A stretch of DNA of 25,142 nucleotides from JAPOKJ01 sp043767985 (GCA_043767985.1 JAYVKZ010000035.1:1-25142), one strand, 5' to 3'; positions 7,079 through 14,613 are shown, counted from the stretch's first letter. Made by a program: numbers and translations. Notes: generated by a model from the sequence alone, not told the origin.

Positions 7079-7480
7079 ATGAGCTCGGTTTTTCGACACC
7101 TCCTTACCTGCGTCCTGTTGCTGGCGATCCCGATCCAAGGTTTTGCAGCGTCAACAATGTTACTTTGTAAGTCGGGGCATCACGCCAAAGTTTCAAGCCC
7201 CGAAACGGCCCAACACCAAGCGCATCGCTCCAGCGATCATGCCGGGCACACGGCAATGAATCAATCCAGCGAGGAGAATGCTGATCCTCATTCTAGAACC
7301 GGTGTGCCAACGAGCTGTAGTGCTTGTAGCGTGTGCTGCAACCTCAGCGTCCTTCTGCCCTCCCTCGATGTCATTGCAAGCAAACCTGTTCATGGCACAT
7401 CGATTGGGTTTCGAGCGAGTCCACCTCGTGAGCCCGTACTTAAGAGCCCCCAAAAGCCTCCGCGCGCCATTCTTGCCTAG
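7079..7480 (+). CDS. Small secreted Cys/His-rich hypothetical protein, possibly metal-binding
   Basis: The protein has 133 residues from ATG 7079, chosen because a clean signal peptide starts there (MSSVFRHLLTCVLLLAIPI, cleavage near GFAA). The frame is open further upstream to 7016 without family support. The mature part carries His-rich stretches (KSGHHAK, HQAHRSSDHAGHTAM) and a cysteine cluster SCSACSVCC followed by a short hydrophobic stretch. The tail is proline- and arginine-rich (KSPQKPPRAILA). Such proteins resemble the DUF2946-like and CopL-like small proteins found beside copper genes, but I cannot assign a family with certainty. Context suggests periplasmic metal binding or signalling. 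Its stop codon lies inside a perfect hairpin. Confidence 0.65.
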   Translation: MSSVFRHLLTCVLLLAIPIQGFAASTMLLCKSGHHAKVSSPETAQHQAHRSSDHAGHTAMNQSSEENADPHSRTGVPTSCSACSVCCNLSVLLPSLDVIASKPVHGTSIGFRASPPREPVLKSPQKPPRAILA

Positions 7481-7497
7481 AGCCGTCGCGCTCTAGG
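7476..7497 (+). terminator. Hairpin overlapping the stop codon of the Cys/His-rich gene
   Basis: CCTAGAGC (7476-7483) and GCTCTAGG (7490-7497) form a perfect eight-base stem with a six-base loop, CGTCGC. The TAG stop (7478-7480) lies in the 5' arm. Only a short TTT follows at 7502-7504, so Rho-independent termination may be partial. It could separate this gene from the outer-membrane/oxidase genes downstream. Confidence 0.45.
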
Positions 7498-7617
7498 GAG
7501 TTTCGCTCGCCCGTCATTCGCCCAAGGCAACGAGCCTTTAGGTTCGAGCGATTCGCGCCACCCGCTGTTTTTACCAAAACAGCTCGTTCACCACTTCATT
7601 GTCCGCAGGATTTCAAG

Positions 7618-8007
7618 ATGAACAACCTTTTTGGTTCATGGTCTCTGGCCATCGCAACGCTGCATTTCTCGCTCCCGATCTTTGGCCACGCTCACGCGCA
7701 AACACAGCCTTCACCCAAAACCGCCGAACCGTTGACGGCGTCGTCACTCAAGCCTCCACCGCAGAGAGCGCCCCTCCCACTCGGCTTCAAGTCCACTTTC
7801 GATCATTACAAACCCTATAGTGAGGAAAAGCCCGGTGGATGGCGAGCGGCCAACGACGAAGTTGGACGGATTGGCGGGTGGCGGGCCTACCTAAAGGAGG
7901 CTAACGAGCCAGAGGCGAAGCAAGAGGCGAAGCAAGAGGCGAAGCAAGAGTCAGCACCTCAGCCAGGCCCGTCCTCGAATCCCCACTCAGGCCACGGGAA
8001 AAAGTGA
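7618..8007 (+). CDS. Secreted hypothetical protein of the copper cluster with EAKQ repeats
   Basis: This 129-residue protein has a signal peptide (hydrophobic core SLAIATLHFSLPI, likely cleavage near AHA-QTQ at residue 28). A proline-rich stretch leads to a central block with FKSTFDHYKPYSEEKPGGW and the duplicated GRIGGWRAY-type ending. The C-terminus is low complexity: three EAKQ units, then a Pro/Ser/His tail ending SGHGKK. I recognise the central block as typical of small proteins preceding CzcC/CusC-like genes in betaproteobacterial copper operons, but no function is known. It overlaps the outer-membrane gene by one base and is surely co-translated with it. A periplasmic accessory role in metal export is an inference from position. 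Confidence 0.75.
   Translation: MNNLFGSWSLAIATLHFSLPIFGHAHAQTQPSPKTAEPLTASSLKPPPQRAPLPLGFKSTFDHYKPYSEEKPGGWRAANDEVGRIGGWRAYLKEANEPEAKQEAKQEAKQESAPQPGPSSNPHSGHGKK
7912..7950 (+). repeat. 12-bp tandem repeat (GAGGCGAAGCAA, three copies)
   Basis: The unit occurs at 7912-7923, 7924-7935 and 7936-7947, identical in all three, with GAG starting a fourth. It encodes Glu-Ala-Lys-Gln repeats in the C-terminal tail of the secreted hypothetical protein. Identity at the DNA level points to recent slippage expansion. Confidence 0.85.
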
Positions 8008-9440
8008 TGCACATCCGAAATTACACGTCATACCTGTCGAAGAGCATACTCGCTACTGCAATAGTGAGTCTTTACAGCTGCGCCAGTGTCAGCATCGATC
8101 AGCAGCTCGCGCGTAGCAACCAAGACGCGGCAAGCTTTACTCAAGGGAACCTTCAGCTCGCCCGAAACGATGAGCAGCGCTTAGCGCTGCGCGCCCGAGC
8201 CGATGCCCTGTTGCAAACGACCTTAGGGCAGCGCGAGGCGGTGGCACTTGCCATGGCCAACAGCCCAGCCTTGCAAGCGCTTATCGCACAAAATTGGGCG
8301 GGCGCTGCGGCAGCGGCACAAAGCGGACGCATCGCGAATCCCGTACTTAACTTTGAGCGCCTGACCATTGCAAGCGAGCTTGAGATCGGCCGCCTCCTCT
8401 CCTTTGGCCTATTGGACCTAGCCACGTTGCCACAACGCTATAGCGTTGCGCAGCAACGCATTGCGATGGCTCAACTGCAGCTCACGACGGAGGCCATAGA
8501 GCACCTCACTGAGGTGCGCCAAGCCTGGGTCAGGGCCGTTGCGGCCGAGCAATCGCTGGTCTACGCCAAGCAAGTGAGTGGCATTGCTGAAGCCAGTGCA
8601 GAGCTGGCGCGCCGTATGCAAAAAGTGGGCAACTTTAATAAGTTACAGCGGGCCCGCCAGCAGGTCTTTTATGCAGACGCCGCAACGCAACTCGCGCTGG
8701 CTAGCCACGCGGCCACGGCCACAAGAGAAGGCCTGGTGCGCCTACTCGGCCTCACCGAGGAGCAAGCCGTGATGCTTAAGATTCCAGATCGCCTAGCCGA
8801 ACTCCCTCCCTTACCACGCGACGCGCAAGAGGTAGGCAGCCTCGCTAGCAAAGAACGGCTTGATGTGGCCATGGCAAAGCGCTCCTTAGACGCAATGACC
8901 AAGGCCCAAGGCCTGAACCTGATCACAAGCTATACCGACATCGAGCTGGCCGTGCGTCGTGACACGATTTTCGACAACGCGACAGGTACAAACAATAGCC
9001 GCCGAGGCTTCGAGGTGACGGTGGGTCTGCCGGTATTTGACTGGGGAGGCATGAAACGAGAGGCGATGAGCGCGCAACTCTTGGCCGCCGCAAATCATTT
9101 GGAAGCGACCGTGCGGGCCGTGGGCCCGAACTTGCGCGAAAGCTACTCCAGCTATCGCACCACCTACGACATCGCAAAGCACTACCGAGACGAAATTGTG
9201 CCATTGCGAAAGGTCATCGCAGAGGAAAACGTACTGCGCTACAACGGCATGATTATTGGCGTCTTTGAGCTGCTCGCCGACGCACGCGACCAGGTCAGCA
9301 GCGTGATCGCCGCGATTAATGCACAACGACAGTTTTGGTTAGCAGACGCCGCGCTACAAGCGTCCATCAGTGGCAAGCCCACCATGATGCCCCTTGCAAA
9401 CGCGGTGCCCGGTATAGCCGGCGGCGGCGCGCCTCATTGA
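8007..9440 (+). CDS. CusC/CzcC-like outer-membrane efflux lipoprotein (TolC family)
   Basis: The 477-residue protein starts with a lipoprotein signal: a hydrophobic stretch ending LYSC, with the lipidated cysteine near residue 25. Two coiled, alanine- and glutamine-rich OEP repeats follow, as expected for a trimeric TolC-type channel; GLPVFDWGGMK in the second half is family-typical. It should form the outer-membrane exit duct of a tripartite metal efflux pump. The matching RND pump and adaptor genes are not in this window. ATG 8007 overlaps the upstream stop (TGATG); a GTG at 8004 is also possible. The multicopper oxidase gene begins 32 bases downstream, so the three genes form an operon. 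Confidence 0.9.
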   Translation: MHIRNYTSYLSKSILATAIVSLYSCASVSIDQQLARSNQDAASFTQGNLQLARNDEQRLALRARADALLQTTLGQREAVALAMANSPALQALIAQNWAGAAAAAQSGRIANPVLNFERLTIASELEIGRLLSFGLLDLATLPQRYSVAQQRIAMAQLQLTTEAIEHLTEVRQAWVRAVAAEQSLVYAKQVSGIAEASAELARRMQKVGNFNKLQRARQQVFYADAATQLALASHAATATREGLVRLLGLTEEQAVMLKIPDRLAELPPLPRDAQEVGSLASKERLDVAMAKRSLDAMTKAQGLNLITSYTDIELAVRRDTIFDNATGTNNSRRGFEVTVGLPVFDWGGMKREAMSAQLLAAANHLEATVRAVGPNLRESYSSYRTTYDIAKHYRDEIVPLRKVIAEENVLRYNGMIIGVFELLADARDQVSSVIAAINAQRQFWLADAALQASISGKPTMMPLANAVPGIAGGGAPH

Positions 9441-9472
9441 GCCCAGTGCCCATTCAACCATTCGGAAAAACA

Positions 9473-10894
9473 ATGAATTCAAGAAGAAGTTTCTTTAAAA
9501 CGGCGGGTCTGGCGAGTATTGCTGGGGGTGCGGTTGCATCAGCCACTGTCAGCCGGGTAGCGATGGCGGCATTACCAGAGCCGGTTTTCCAAACCAAGCC
9601 GAACACCATGCCACCCCTGGTGCCCAACACCGGGCGTCCCTACAACCCGGTGGTGACTCCGAACGGTTGGACCTTGCCCTGGCGTATGAACAATGGCGTC
9701 AAAGAGTTCCATCTGGTGGCTGAGCCGGTCGTGAGAGAAATGTCGCCTGGTTTCAAGGCGCATTTGTGGGGCTACAACGGCCAGTCACCTGGCCCAACCA
9801 TTGAAGTCGTTGAAGGGGATCGCGTACGCTTTTTCGTCACCAACAAACTTCCAGAGCACACCAGTGTGCATTGGCACGGCCAGCGCTTACCCAATGGTAT
9901 GGACGGCGTCTCGGGCTTAAACCAGCCCTCGATCCAACCCGGAAAAACGTTTGTCTATGAATTTGTGGCGCGGCGCCCTGGCACGTTTATGTACCACCCC
10001 CATGCCGATGAAATGACGCAAATGGCGATGGGCATGATGGGATTTTGGGTCACCCATCCCAAGAACAAACATCCGCTGATTGACGAGGTAGATCGTGACT
10101 TCTGTATCTTGTTGAACTCCTACGATATCGATCCTGGCGCCTACACCCCGAAGATTATGACCATGGTCGACTTCAATCTTTGGACTTGGAATAGCCGTGT
10201 CTTCCCAGGTATTGATCCTTTCGTCGTCCGCAAGAACGACAAGGTGCGGATGCGTTTCGGCAACCTCACCATGACCAACCATCCCATTCACATTCACGGC
10301 CATGAGTTCGTGGTCACCGGAACAGACGGCGGGCCTATTCCGAAGAGCGCGCGCTGGCCAGAGGTCACCACCGATATCGCAGTGGGCCAGATGCGCCAAT
10401 TCGACATTCTCGCCGACGAGGAAGGCGACTGGGCATTTCATTGCCACAAAAGCCATCACACCATGAATGCCATGGGTCACAACGTACCCACGATGATTGG
10501 CGTTGATCATCGTCAGGTCGCCCGGCAAATCACCAAGCTCATACCCGATTACATGGCCATGAGCGAGCGCGGTATGGCCGACATGACGGAAATGGAGATG
10601 CCCATCCCCGACAATACTGCACCCATGATGACCGGTGAAGGACCCTTTGGATCGGTAGAAATGGGGGGTATGTTCAGCATGGTAAAAGTGCGCAAGGACC
10701 AAAAGCCCGGTGACTATTCTGACCCTGGTTGGTACAAACACCCACCGGGCGAAGTTGCCTTCGAATGGAAGGGTTCCCTACCCGATCCTGCGCGCTTCGC
10801 GGCAGAAGGTGGGCAGACCATGCCAGCTGAGCGCATGCCGGTTAAAAATATTGAAGTGCAAGTCAAGAAACCTAAAGGTCACGCCAACCACTAA
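9473..10894 (+). CDS. Tat-exported multicopper oxidase
   Basis: The protein has 473 residues from ATG 9473. The start is set by the twin-arginine signal SRRSFFKT (residues 3-10); the frame is open to 9335, but that would put the signal inside the protein and overlap the upstream gene. Copper ligands are complete: HWH (133-135), HPH (175-177), HPIHIHGH (270-277), and HCH-x3-H-x4-M with His323, Cys324, His325, His329 and axial Met334, giving type 1 and trinuclear centres. A tail of about 140 residues follows the last ligands, and residues 361-403 are rich in methionine. It probably oxidises Cu(I) to less toxic Cu(II) in the periplasm. The upstream lipoprotein and hypothetical genes form its operon. 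Confidence 0.93.
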   Translation: MNSRRSFFKTAGLASIAGGAVASATVSRVAMAALPEPVFQTKPNTMPPLVPNTGRPYNPVVTPNGWTLPWRMNNGVKEFHLVAEPVVREMSPGFKAHLWGYNGQSPGPTIEVVEGDRVRFFVTNKLPEHTSVHWHGQRLPNGMDGVSGLNQPSIQPGKTFVYEFVARRPGTFMYHPHADEMTQMAMGMMGFWVTHPKNKHPLIDEVDRDFCILLNSYDIDPGAYTPKIMTMVDFNLWTWNSRVFPGIDPFVVRKNDKVRMRFGNLTMTNHPIHIHGHEFVVTGTDGGPIPKSARWPEVTTDIAVGQMRQFDILADEEGDWAFHCHKSHHTMNAMGHNVPTMIGVDHRQVARQITKLIPDYMAMSERGMADMTEMEMPIPDNTAPMMTGEGPFGSVEMGGMFSMVKVRKDQKPGDYSDPGWYKHPPGEVAFEWKGSLPDPARFAAEGGQTMPAERMPVKNIEVQVKKPKGHANH

Positions 10895-11013
10895 CGCTCA
10901 ACGAGGTTGAATCCGTTTATCCCAAAGTTACGTATAAGTTAGGTGGCCTCACCAAGATTTTCTAGTCCCAACTCAAGAATCTGGGTGTAGGCACGTCCAC
11001 TTGTTCTACAGCC

Positions 11014-11021
11014 GAAGGAAG
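11014..11021 (+). promoter_or_regulatory. Ribosome-binding site choosing a GTG start
   Basis: GAAGGAAG ends six bases before GTG 11028. It would lie 18 bases from ATG 11040, too far for normal initiation, so the PEP-CTERM gene most likely begins with GTG. Confidence 0.5.
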
Positions 11022-11027
11022 CCTCTT

Positions 11028-11570
11028 GTGAATCCCATCATGAAAACCCTCATTCTTCAGACCTGTGTTGCGGCAAGCATTTCCGCGCTTAGTGTCGGGG
11101 CCAGCGCCGCGCCTGTGCCCATCCTGGAAAGCGTCGCCTGCGCAGGCGACGCAAGTGGCGATGAAAATAGTCCGTGCTTCACCCTTCCGGGGATCAGCGC
11201 ATTTACCTTGCTAGGCGACCTCGCGACTGAGTCGACTAGCAATGTCGATCTTTCCGATTTCCTGCAGTTCTCGGGCCTTCTCTCCAGCATCAGCTACGAC
11301 TATACGTTTTCACAAACTGGCGACAGCTTGTTTGGATTCACCTACGATGCCAATTCAATTCTCAATGTATTTGATTCGGCGAATCCGATAGGCACAGCTT
11401 TTGTTGATGCCTCCGGCAACATCTATGCGGCAGTGTTCCTGGAGGATTCGGCAACAAGCGCTGGCGCGTATTCGTTGACGTTCAGTCCCGTACCGATCCC
11501 GGCGACTGCGGCACTGCTTGGCCTTGGTTTGATCGTAGGCGGAGTGACCCGAGGGGCAAAACGTTCATAA
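11028..11570 (+). CDS. PEP-CTERM sorting domain protein
   Basis: The 180-residue protein has a Sec signal peptide (cleavage near ASAAP) and a C-terminal sorting signal: VPIPATAALLGLGLIVGG followed by the basic tail RGAKRS. This is the PEP-CTERM arrangement of motif, membrane helix and positive end. In such bacteria exosortase cleaves the signal and the protein reaches the cell surface or extracellular matrix. The body is acidic and serine-rich with two cysteines (SVACAGD and SPCFTLPG) that could form a disulfide. No exosortase, exopolysaccharide or PrsK/PrsR gene is near, so it is an orphan substrate. GTG 11028 is preferred over ATG 11040. The class is sure; the particular role is unknown. 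Confidence 0.85.
   Translation: MNPIMKTLILQTCVAASISALSVGASAAPVPILESVACAGDASGDENSPCFTLPGISAFTLLGDLATESTSNVDLSDFLQFSGLLSSISYDYTFSQTGDSLFGFTYDANSILNVFDSANPIGTAFVDASGNIYAAVFLEDSATSAGAYSLTFSPVPIPATAALLGLGLIVGGVTRGAKRS
11131..11152. repeat. Perfect 22-bp palindrome inside the PEP-CTERM gene
   Basis: GCGTCGCCTGC (11131-11141) is followed directly by its exact reverse complement (11142-11152). It lies in the coding region for SVACAGDAS, just after the signal peptide. There is no spacer, so it suits a dimeric DNA-binding protein better than an RNA hairpin. Confidence 0.8.
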
Positions 11571-11606
11571 ATTTGCGAGCGACGCAATCAATCACCAGCC
11601 TTTCGT

Positions 11607-11631
11607 GCCCCGCTACTGTCTTTTGCGGGGT
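11607..11631 (+). terminator. Weak terminator-like hairpin after the PEP-CTERM gene
   Basis: GCCCCGC (11607-11613) pairs with GCGGGGT (11625-11631), including one G-T wobble, around an 11-base loop. It lies 36 bases after the stop. No T-tract follows, so it is only a candidate. Confidence 0.3.
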
Positions 11632-11687
11632 GCGCGACTCTGATGGCATATAGTGGCAGCCTTCCACGTCCTATCCATCGAAAAGTC

Positions 11688-12596
11688 ATGAAAATTCTTG
11701 AGCCATTACGCTTCATCAAGGCAGGGGCGTTGAACATTGCGTTTTACGAGACAGGCCCGCTCGACGGTCCACCCGTGTTTTTGATGCATGGCTTTCCCTA
11801 CGACATACATGCTTATGCTGAAGTCGCACCGATGCTTGCCCAGCAGGGGTGTCGAGTGTATGTTCCTTACCTGCGTGGTTTTGGCGCGACGCGCTTTCGC
11901 AGCGAGATCACGCCAAGATCGGGCGAGCAAGCGGCGCTTGGTGCCGATCTCTTGGCCCTCATGGATGCGCTTAACGTCCCTACGGCAACCCTTGCAGGCT
12001 ACGATTGGGGCGGGCGCGCTGCCTGTGTTGTGGCCGCTTTGTGGCCAGAGCGGTGCAGCGGTTTGCTGTCCTTCAACAGTTACAACATCCAAAATATTGC
12101 GCGGGCGATGGTGCCCGATACGCCCGCCAATGAACATAGCCTTTGGTACCAGTATTACTTCCACAGCGAACGAGGCCAAGCAGGTTTGGCGAAAGACCGA
12201 AAAGCGTTCTGCAAGCTGCTCTGGAAACTATGGTCACCAACCTGGGTCTTTGACGAGGCAACTTTCGAGCGCAGCGCTGCGGCCTTTGACAATCCAGATT
12301 TCGTGGGCGTGGTGATTCAGTCCTATCGGCATCGTTTTGCGCTCGCTGCGGGAGACCCGGCCTATGCAGACATCGAGCGTCGTCTCGGTCTACAACCGCA
12401 CATCTCCGTGCCCACCATTACCTTCGACGGCGCAGATGACGGCGTGCGTCCACCCGCCCCAGCGGTACAGCACGGCCATCTCTTTGCTGGGCCGCGCTCG
12501 CATCGCATAGTGCCCGGCGTGGGTCATAACATGCCGCAAGAAGTGCCGGAAGTGTTTACGGCCGCGGTGATGGAGCTAGTCAGCGGGCAGAAATAG
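11688..12596 (+). CDS. Alpha/beta hydrolase, epoxide hydrolase/dehalogenase-like (Asp nucleophile)
   Basis: From ATG 11688 the protein has 302 residues. It carries the oxyanion motif HGFP (34-37), the nucleophile elbow GYDWGG with Asp106 in place of serine, an acidic site in DGADDG, and the catalytic histidine in GVGHNMPQE near the C-terminus. HGxP plus an Asp nucleophile is the pattern of epoxide hydrolases and haloalkane dehalogenases, which form an ester intermediate later hydrolysed by water. The substrate cannot be told. No signal peptide, so it is cytoplasmic. ATG 11643 is an alternative start, but its extra residues (MAYSGSLPRP) look unrelated to the fold and neither start has a clear ribosome-binding site. 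It ends 11 bases from the convergent ligK-like gene. Confidence 0.85.
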   Translation: MKILEPLRFIKAGALNIAFYETGPLDGPPVFLMHGFPYDIHAYAEVAPMLAQQGCRVYVPYLRGFGATRFRSEITPRSGEQAALGADLLALMDALNVPTATLAGYDWGGRAACVVAALWPERCSGLLSFNSYNIQNIARAMVPDTPANEHSLWYQYYFHSERGQAGLAKDRKAFCKLLWKLWSPTWVFDEATFERSAAAFDNPDFVGVVIQSYRHRFALAAGDPAYADIERRLGLQPHISVPTITFDGADDGVRPPAPAVQHGHLFAGPRSHRIVPGVGHNMPQEVPEVFTAAVMELVSGQK

Positions 12597-12607
12597 CGCA
12601 GCGACAA

Positions 12608-13297
12608 CTAGTCAACGTACTTCAAGCCAAGTGTTGCCAAGGGTTCGCGCATGTTGTACATGTCTAGGCCAAGCACTCCGCTGGCCAGCTTTTTGCGCTT
12701 TTCAGTTTCATTGCTTTCACGTGCCTCTGCGGCATCGGCGACCTGCATCGCCAGAGCCGCAGGAACGACCACCACACCATCCATGTCGGCAATGACCACG
12801 TCACCTGGATTCACCGATGCACCCGCGCAAACCACGGGGAAATTGACCCAGCCGAGCGTGTGCTTCACCGTGCCCTTGGCGCTAATCGCTCGGCTAAACA
12901 CCGGGAAATTCATTTCGGTCAATTCCGTCACGTCGCGAGCGCCACCATCAATGACGAGTCCGACCGCACCTCGGGCTTTGAAGCTGGTCGCGAGCAAGTC
13001 ACCAAAAAAACCATCTTCATTCTCGGTGCTGCACGCTGCAACCACCACATCGCCCGGTTGAATTTGCTCAGCAACCACATGCATCATGTAGTTGTCTCCC
13101 GGGTGGAGCAATACCGTGACGGCCGTTCCACAGCACTTTGCACCCGTATAAATGGGTCGTATATAAGTCTTCATCAGGCCGACTCGGCCCATCGCCTCGT
13201 GGATGGTCGCAACGCCGAAGCGAGATAACTTTTCCACGGCCGCTTTGTCGGCGCGAGCAATGTTGCGTTTGACCATGCCTAATTGATTCATATCCAT
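12608..13297 (-). CDS. ligK: 4-carboxy-4-hydroxy-2-oxoadipate aldolase/oxaloacetate decarboxylase (RraA-like fold)
   Basis: This protein of 229 residues belongs to the RraA-like/LigK family. Marks include FGVATIHEAMGRVGLM near the N-terminus, LLATSFKARGAVGLVIDGGARD with the active-site region, DMDGVVVVP, and the ending MREPLATLGLKYVD typical of the CHA/HMG aldolases. These class II, metal-dependent enzymes split 4-carboxy-4-hydroxy-2-oxoadipate into pyruvate and oxaloacetate (protocatechuate 4,5-cleavage and gallate pathways) and also decarboxylate oxaloacetate. No ring-cleavage or other protocatechuate genes are in view, so the physiological substrate is uncertain. The frame is open to 13375, but homology begins near ATG 13297. 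The patatin gene lies 117 bases upstream on the same strand. Confidence 0.82.
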   Translation of the reverse strand: MDMNQLGMVKRNIARADKAAVEKLSRFGVATIHEAMGRVGLMKTYIRPIYTGAKCCGTAVTVLLHPGDNYMMHVVAEQIQPGDVVVAACSTENEDGFFGDLLATSFKARGAVGLVIDGGARDVTELTEMNFPVFSRAISAKGTVKHTLGWVNFPVVCAGASVNPGDVVIADMDGVVVVPAALAMQVADAAEARESNETEKRKKLASGVLGLDMYNMREPLATLGLKYVD

Positions 13298-13414
13298 TCT
13301 GTCATCATCCAAAGATTGCGTTAGTCGCCGAGTTCGAGCCAACAAGGTACAGCTAATGAGCGAAAAGGTACTCAATCAAACGAGATTTTACCGCCTCCCG
13401 CACTGAGCGAGCAT

Positions 13415-14599
13415 TTAGATCGAAGGCGCTCCAAAAAACTCAATCACCCGTTCTCGTTGCGCCAAGGTGTCCTTTCTTCCAAGCGCAATCAATTCGCGTG
13501 TGTAGCTACTTTGAAATAGCAGGTAGGACATCAACCCCAGGCCGCGTTGCTCGGTTGCACCAAGCATGGACATCAGGGCCCGCACGGTGCGCGGCAGGCT
13601 AGCAACATGTGGGGCCGCCAGTTGGTCGAGTCTTTGGCTTGGCGAAATCACTAAAACCTTGATGGGGCGCAACTTGCTCTCCAGCCTGGTCTGCTCAGGA
13701 ATAAGCGTCAACGTTTGGTTGACCCGCGAGAGGCGTTCAATATCATTGGCCAGCGCATCCAGAAAAATACTCGACATCGTATGCCCGCCGATTTGCGCAA
13801 GGCTGGGATAGGCATACTGTGACGCTGAATGGTTGGGGCGCTCGCTGCCGAGTTGTAGCTGGCCCACGCCAATGACCATCACTCGGTTTGCCCCAAGATG
13901 AATGGCGGGGCTAATCGGCGCTGTTTGACGAATGGAGCCGTCTCCAAAGAACTCAGGGCCTTGATCAAGCGGTAGGCTAACGGCGGGGAATACGAAAGGA
14001 ATGGCGCTCGAAGCCATCAAATGATCAAGTTTAATTTTGGTGGGTACTGCAAGCCTTTGGGTGCGAAACCAGGGTTCGATTTTTTCCCTGCACTGATAGT
14101 AGGTCACATGTTGCCCCGAGGTGTAGCTTGACGCCGTCACCGCCAAGGCATGAAGATGTCCCCCATCAAAGGCTCTTTGAAGTGAGGCAAAGTCGATAAA
14201 GTCCTCGAGCAAATCAGCCAGAGGACTATTGTCAAAAAGCGAGCGCGGTCGCGATTTGATAAGCCAACCCAAGCCAAGTGCAGCTAGCCAATGAGCAGCG
14301 TTCGACATGGAACCCAGGGCGTCAGTTCGGTAAACCTGGGAAGCGTGAAAATTGGACCAAACATCCAACATCCGTTTCATTGCCGCTTCAAAATCATGGC
14401 TGAATGCCGCCAAGGCCACTGCGTTCAAGGCGCCGGCGGAGGTACCACAGATAATCGGAAACGGATTCGTCGTGGTCGGCCAGCCCTCGGCAACCAGGAG
14501 CGATCTGACCGAATCGAGCACACCCACCTGGTAGGCTGCACGCGCACCTCCGCCCATGAGGATTAACCCAGTCTGGTTCAAATTCAAATTTGCTTGCAT
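13415..14599 (-). CDS. Patatin-like phospholipase
   Basis: The protein has 394 residues with a patatin domain in the first 300. The oxyanion loop GGGAR is at residues 16-20, the nucleophile motif GTSAG has Ser54, and DG (Asp220) completes the Ser-Asp dyad. LMASSAIPFVFPAV before the aspartate is also typical. It is a putative lipid acyl hydrolase acting on phospholipids or similar esters. There is no signal peptide, so it is cytoplasmic or membrane-associated. The C-terminal 90 residues have no motif I recognise. A weak promoter lies upstream (14614-14642). It has the same strand as the CoA-transferase operon but is separated from it by 108 bases, so it may be its own unit. Confidence 0.9.
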   Translation of the reverse strand: MQANLNLNQTGLILMGGGARAAYQVGVLDSVRSLLVAEGWPTTTNPFPIICGTSAGALNAVALAAFSHDFEAAMKRMLDVWSNFHASQVYRTDALGSMSNAAHWLAALGLGWLIKSRPRSLFDNSPLADLLEDFIDFASLQRAFDGGHLHALAVTASSYTSGQHVTYYQCREKIEPWFRTQRLAVPTKIKLDHLMASSAIPFVFPAVSLPLDQGPEFFGDGSIRQTAPISPAIHLGANRVMVIGVGQLQLGSERPNHSASQYAYPSLAQIGGHTMSSIFLDALANDIERLSRVNQTLTLIPEQTRLESKLRPIKVLVISPSQRLDQLAAPHVASLPRTVRALMSMLGATEQRGLGLMSYLLFQSSYTRELIALGRKDTLAQRERVIEFFGAPSI

Positions 14600-14613
14600 A
14601 ACGCTAATGATGC

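Noticed and set aside
9917..10741. Long minus-strand open frame of 274 residues opposite the multicopper oxidase gene
   Set aside because: It is antisense to a gene with complete catalytic motifs, is rich in His and Gly because of the complementary codons, and has no family features of its own.
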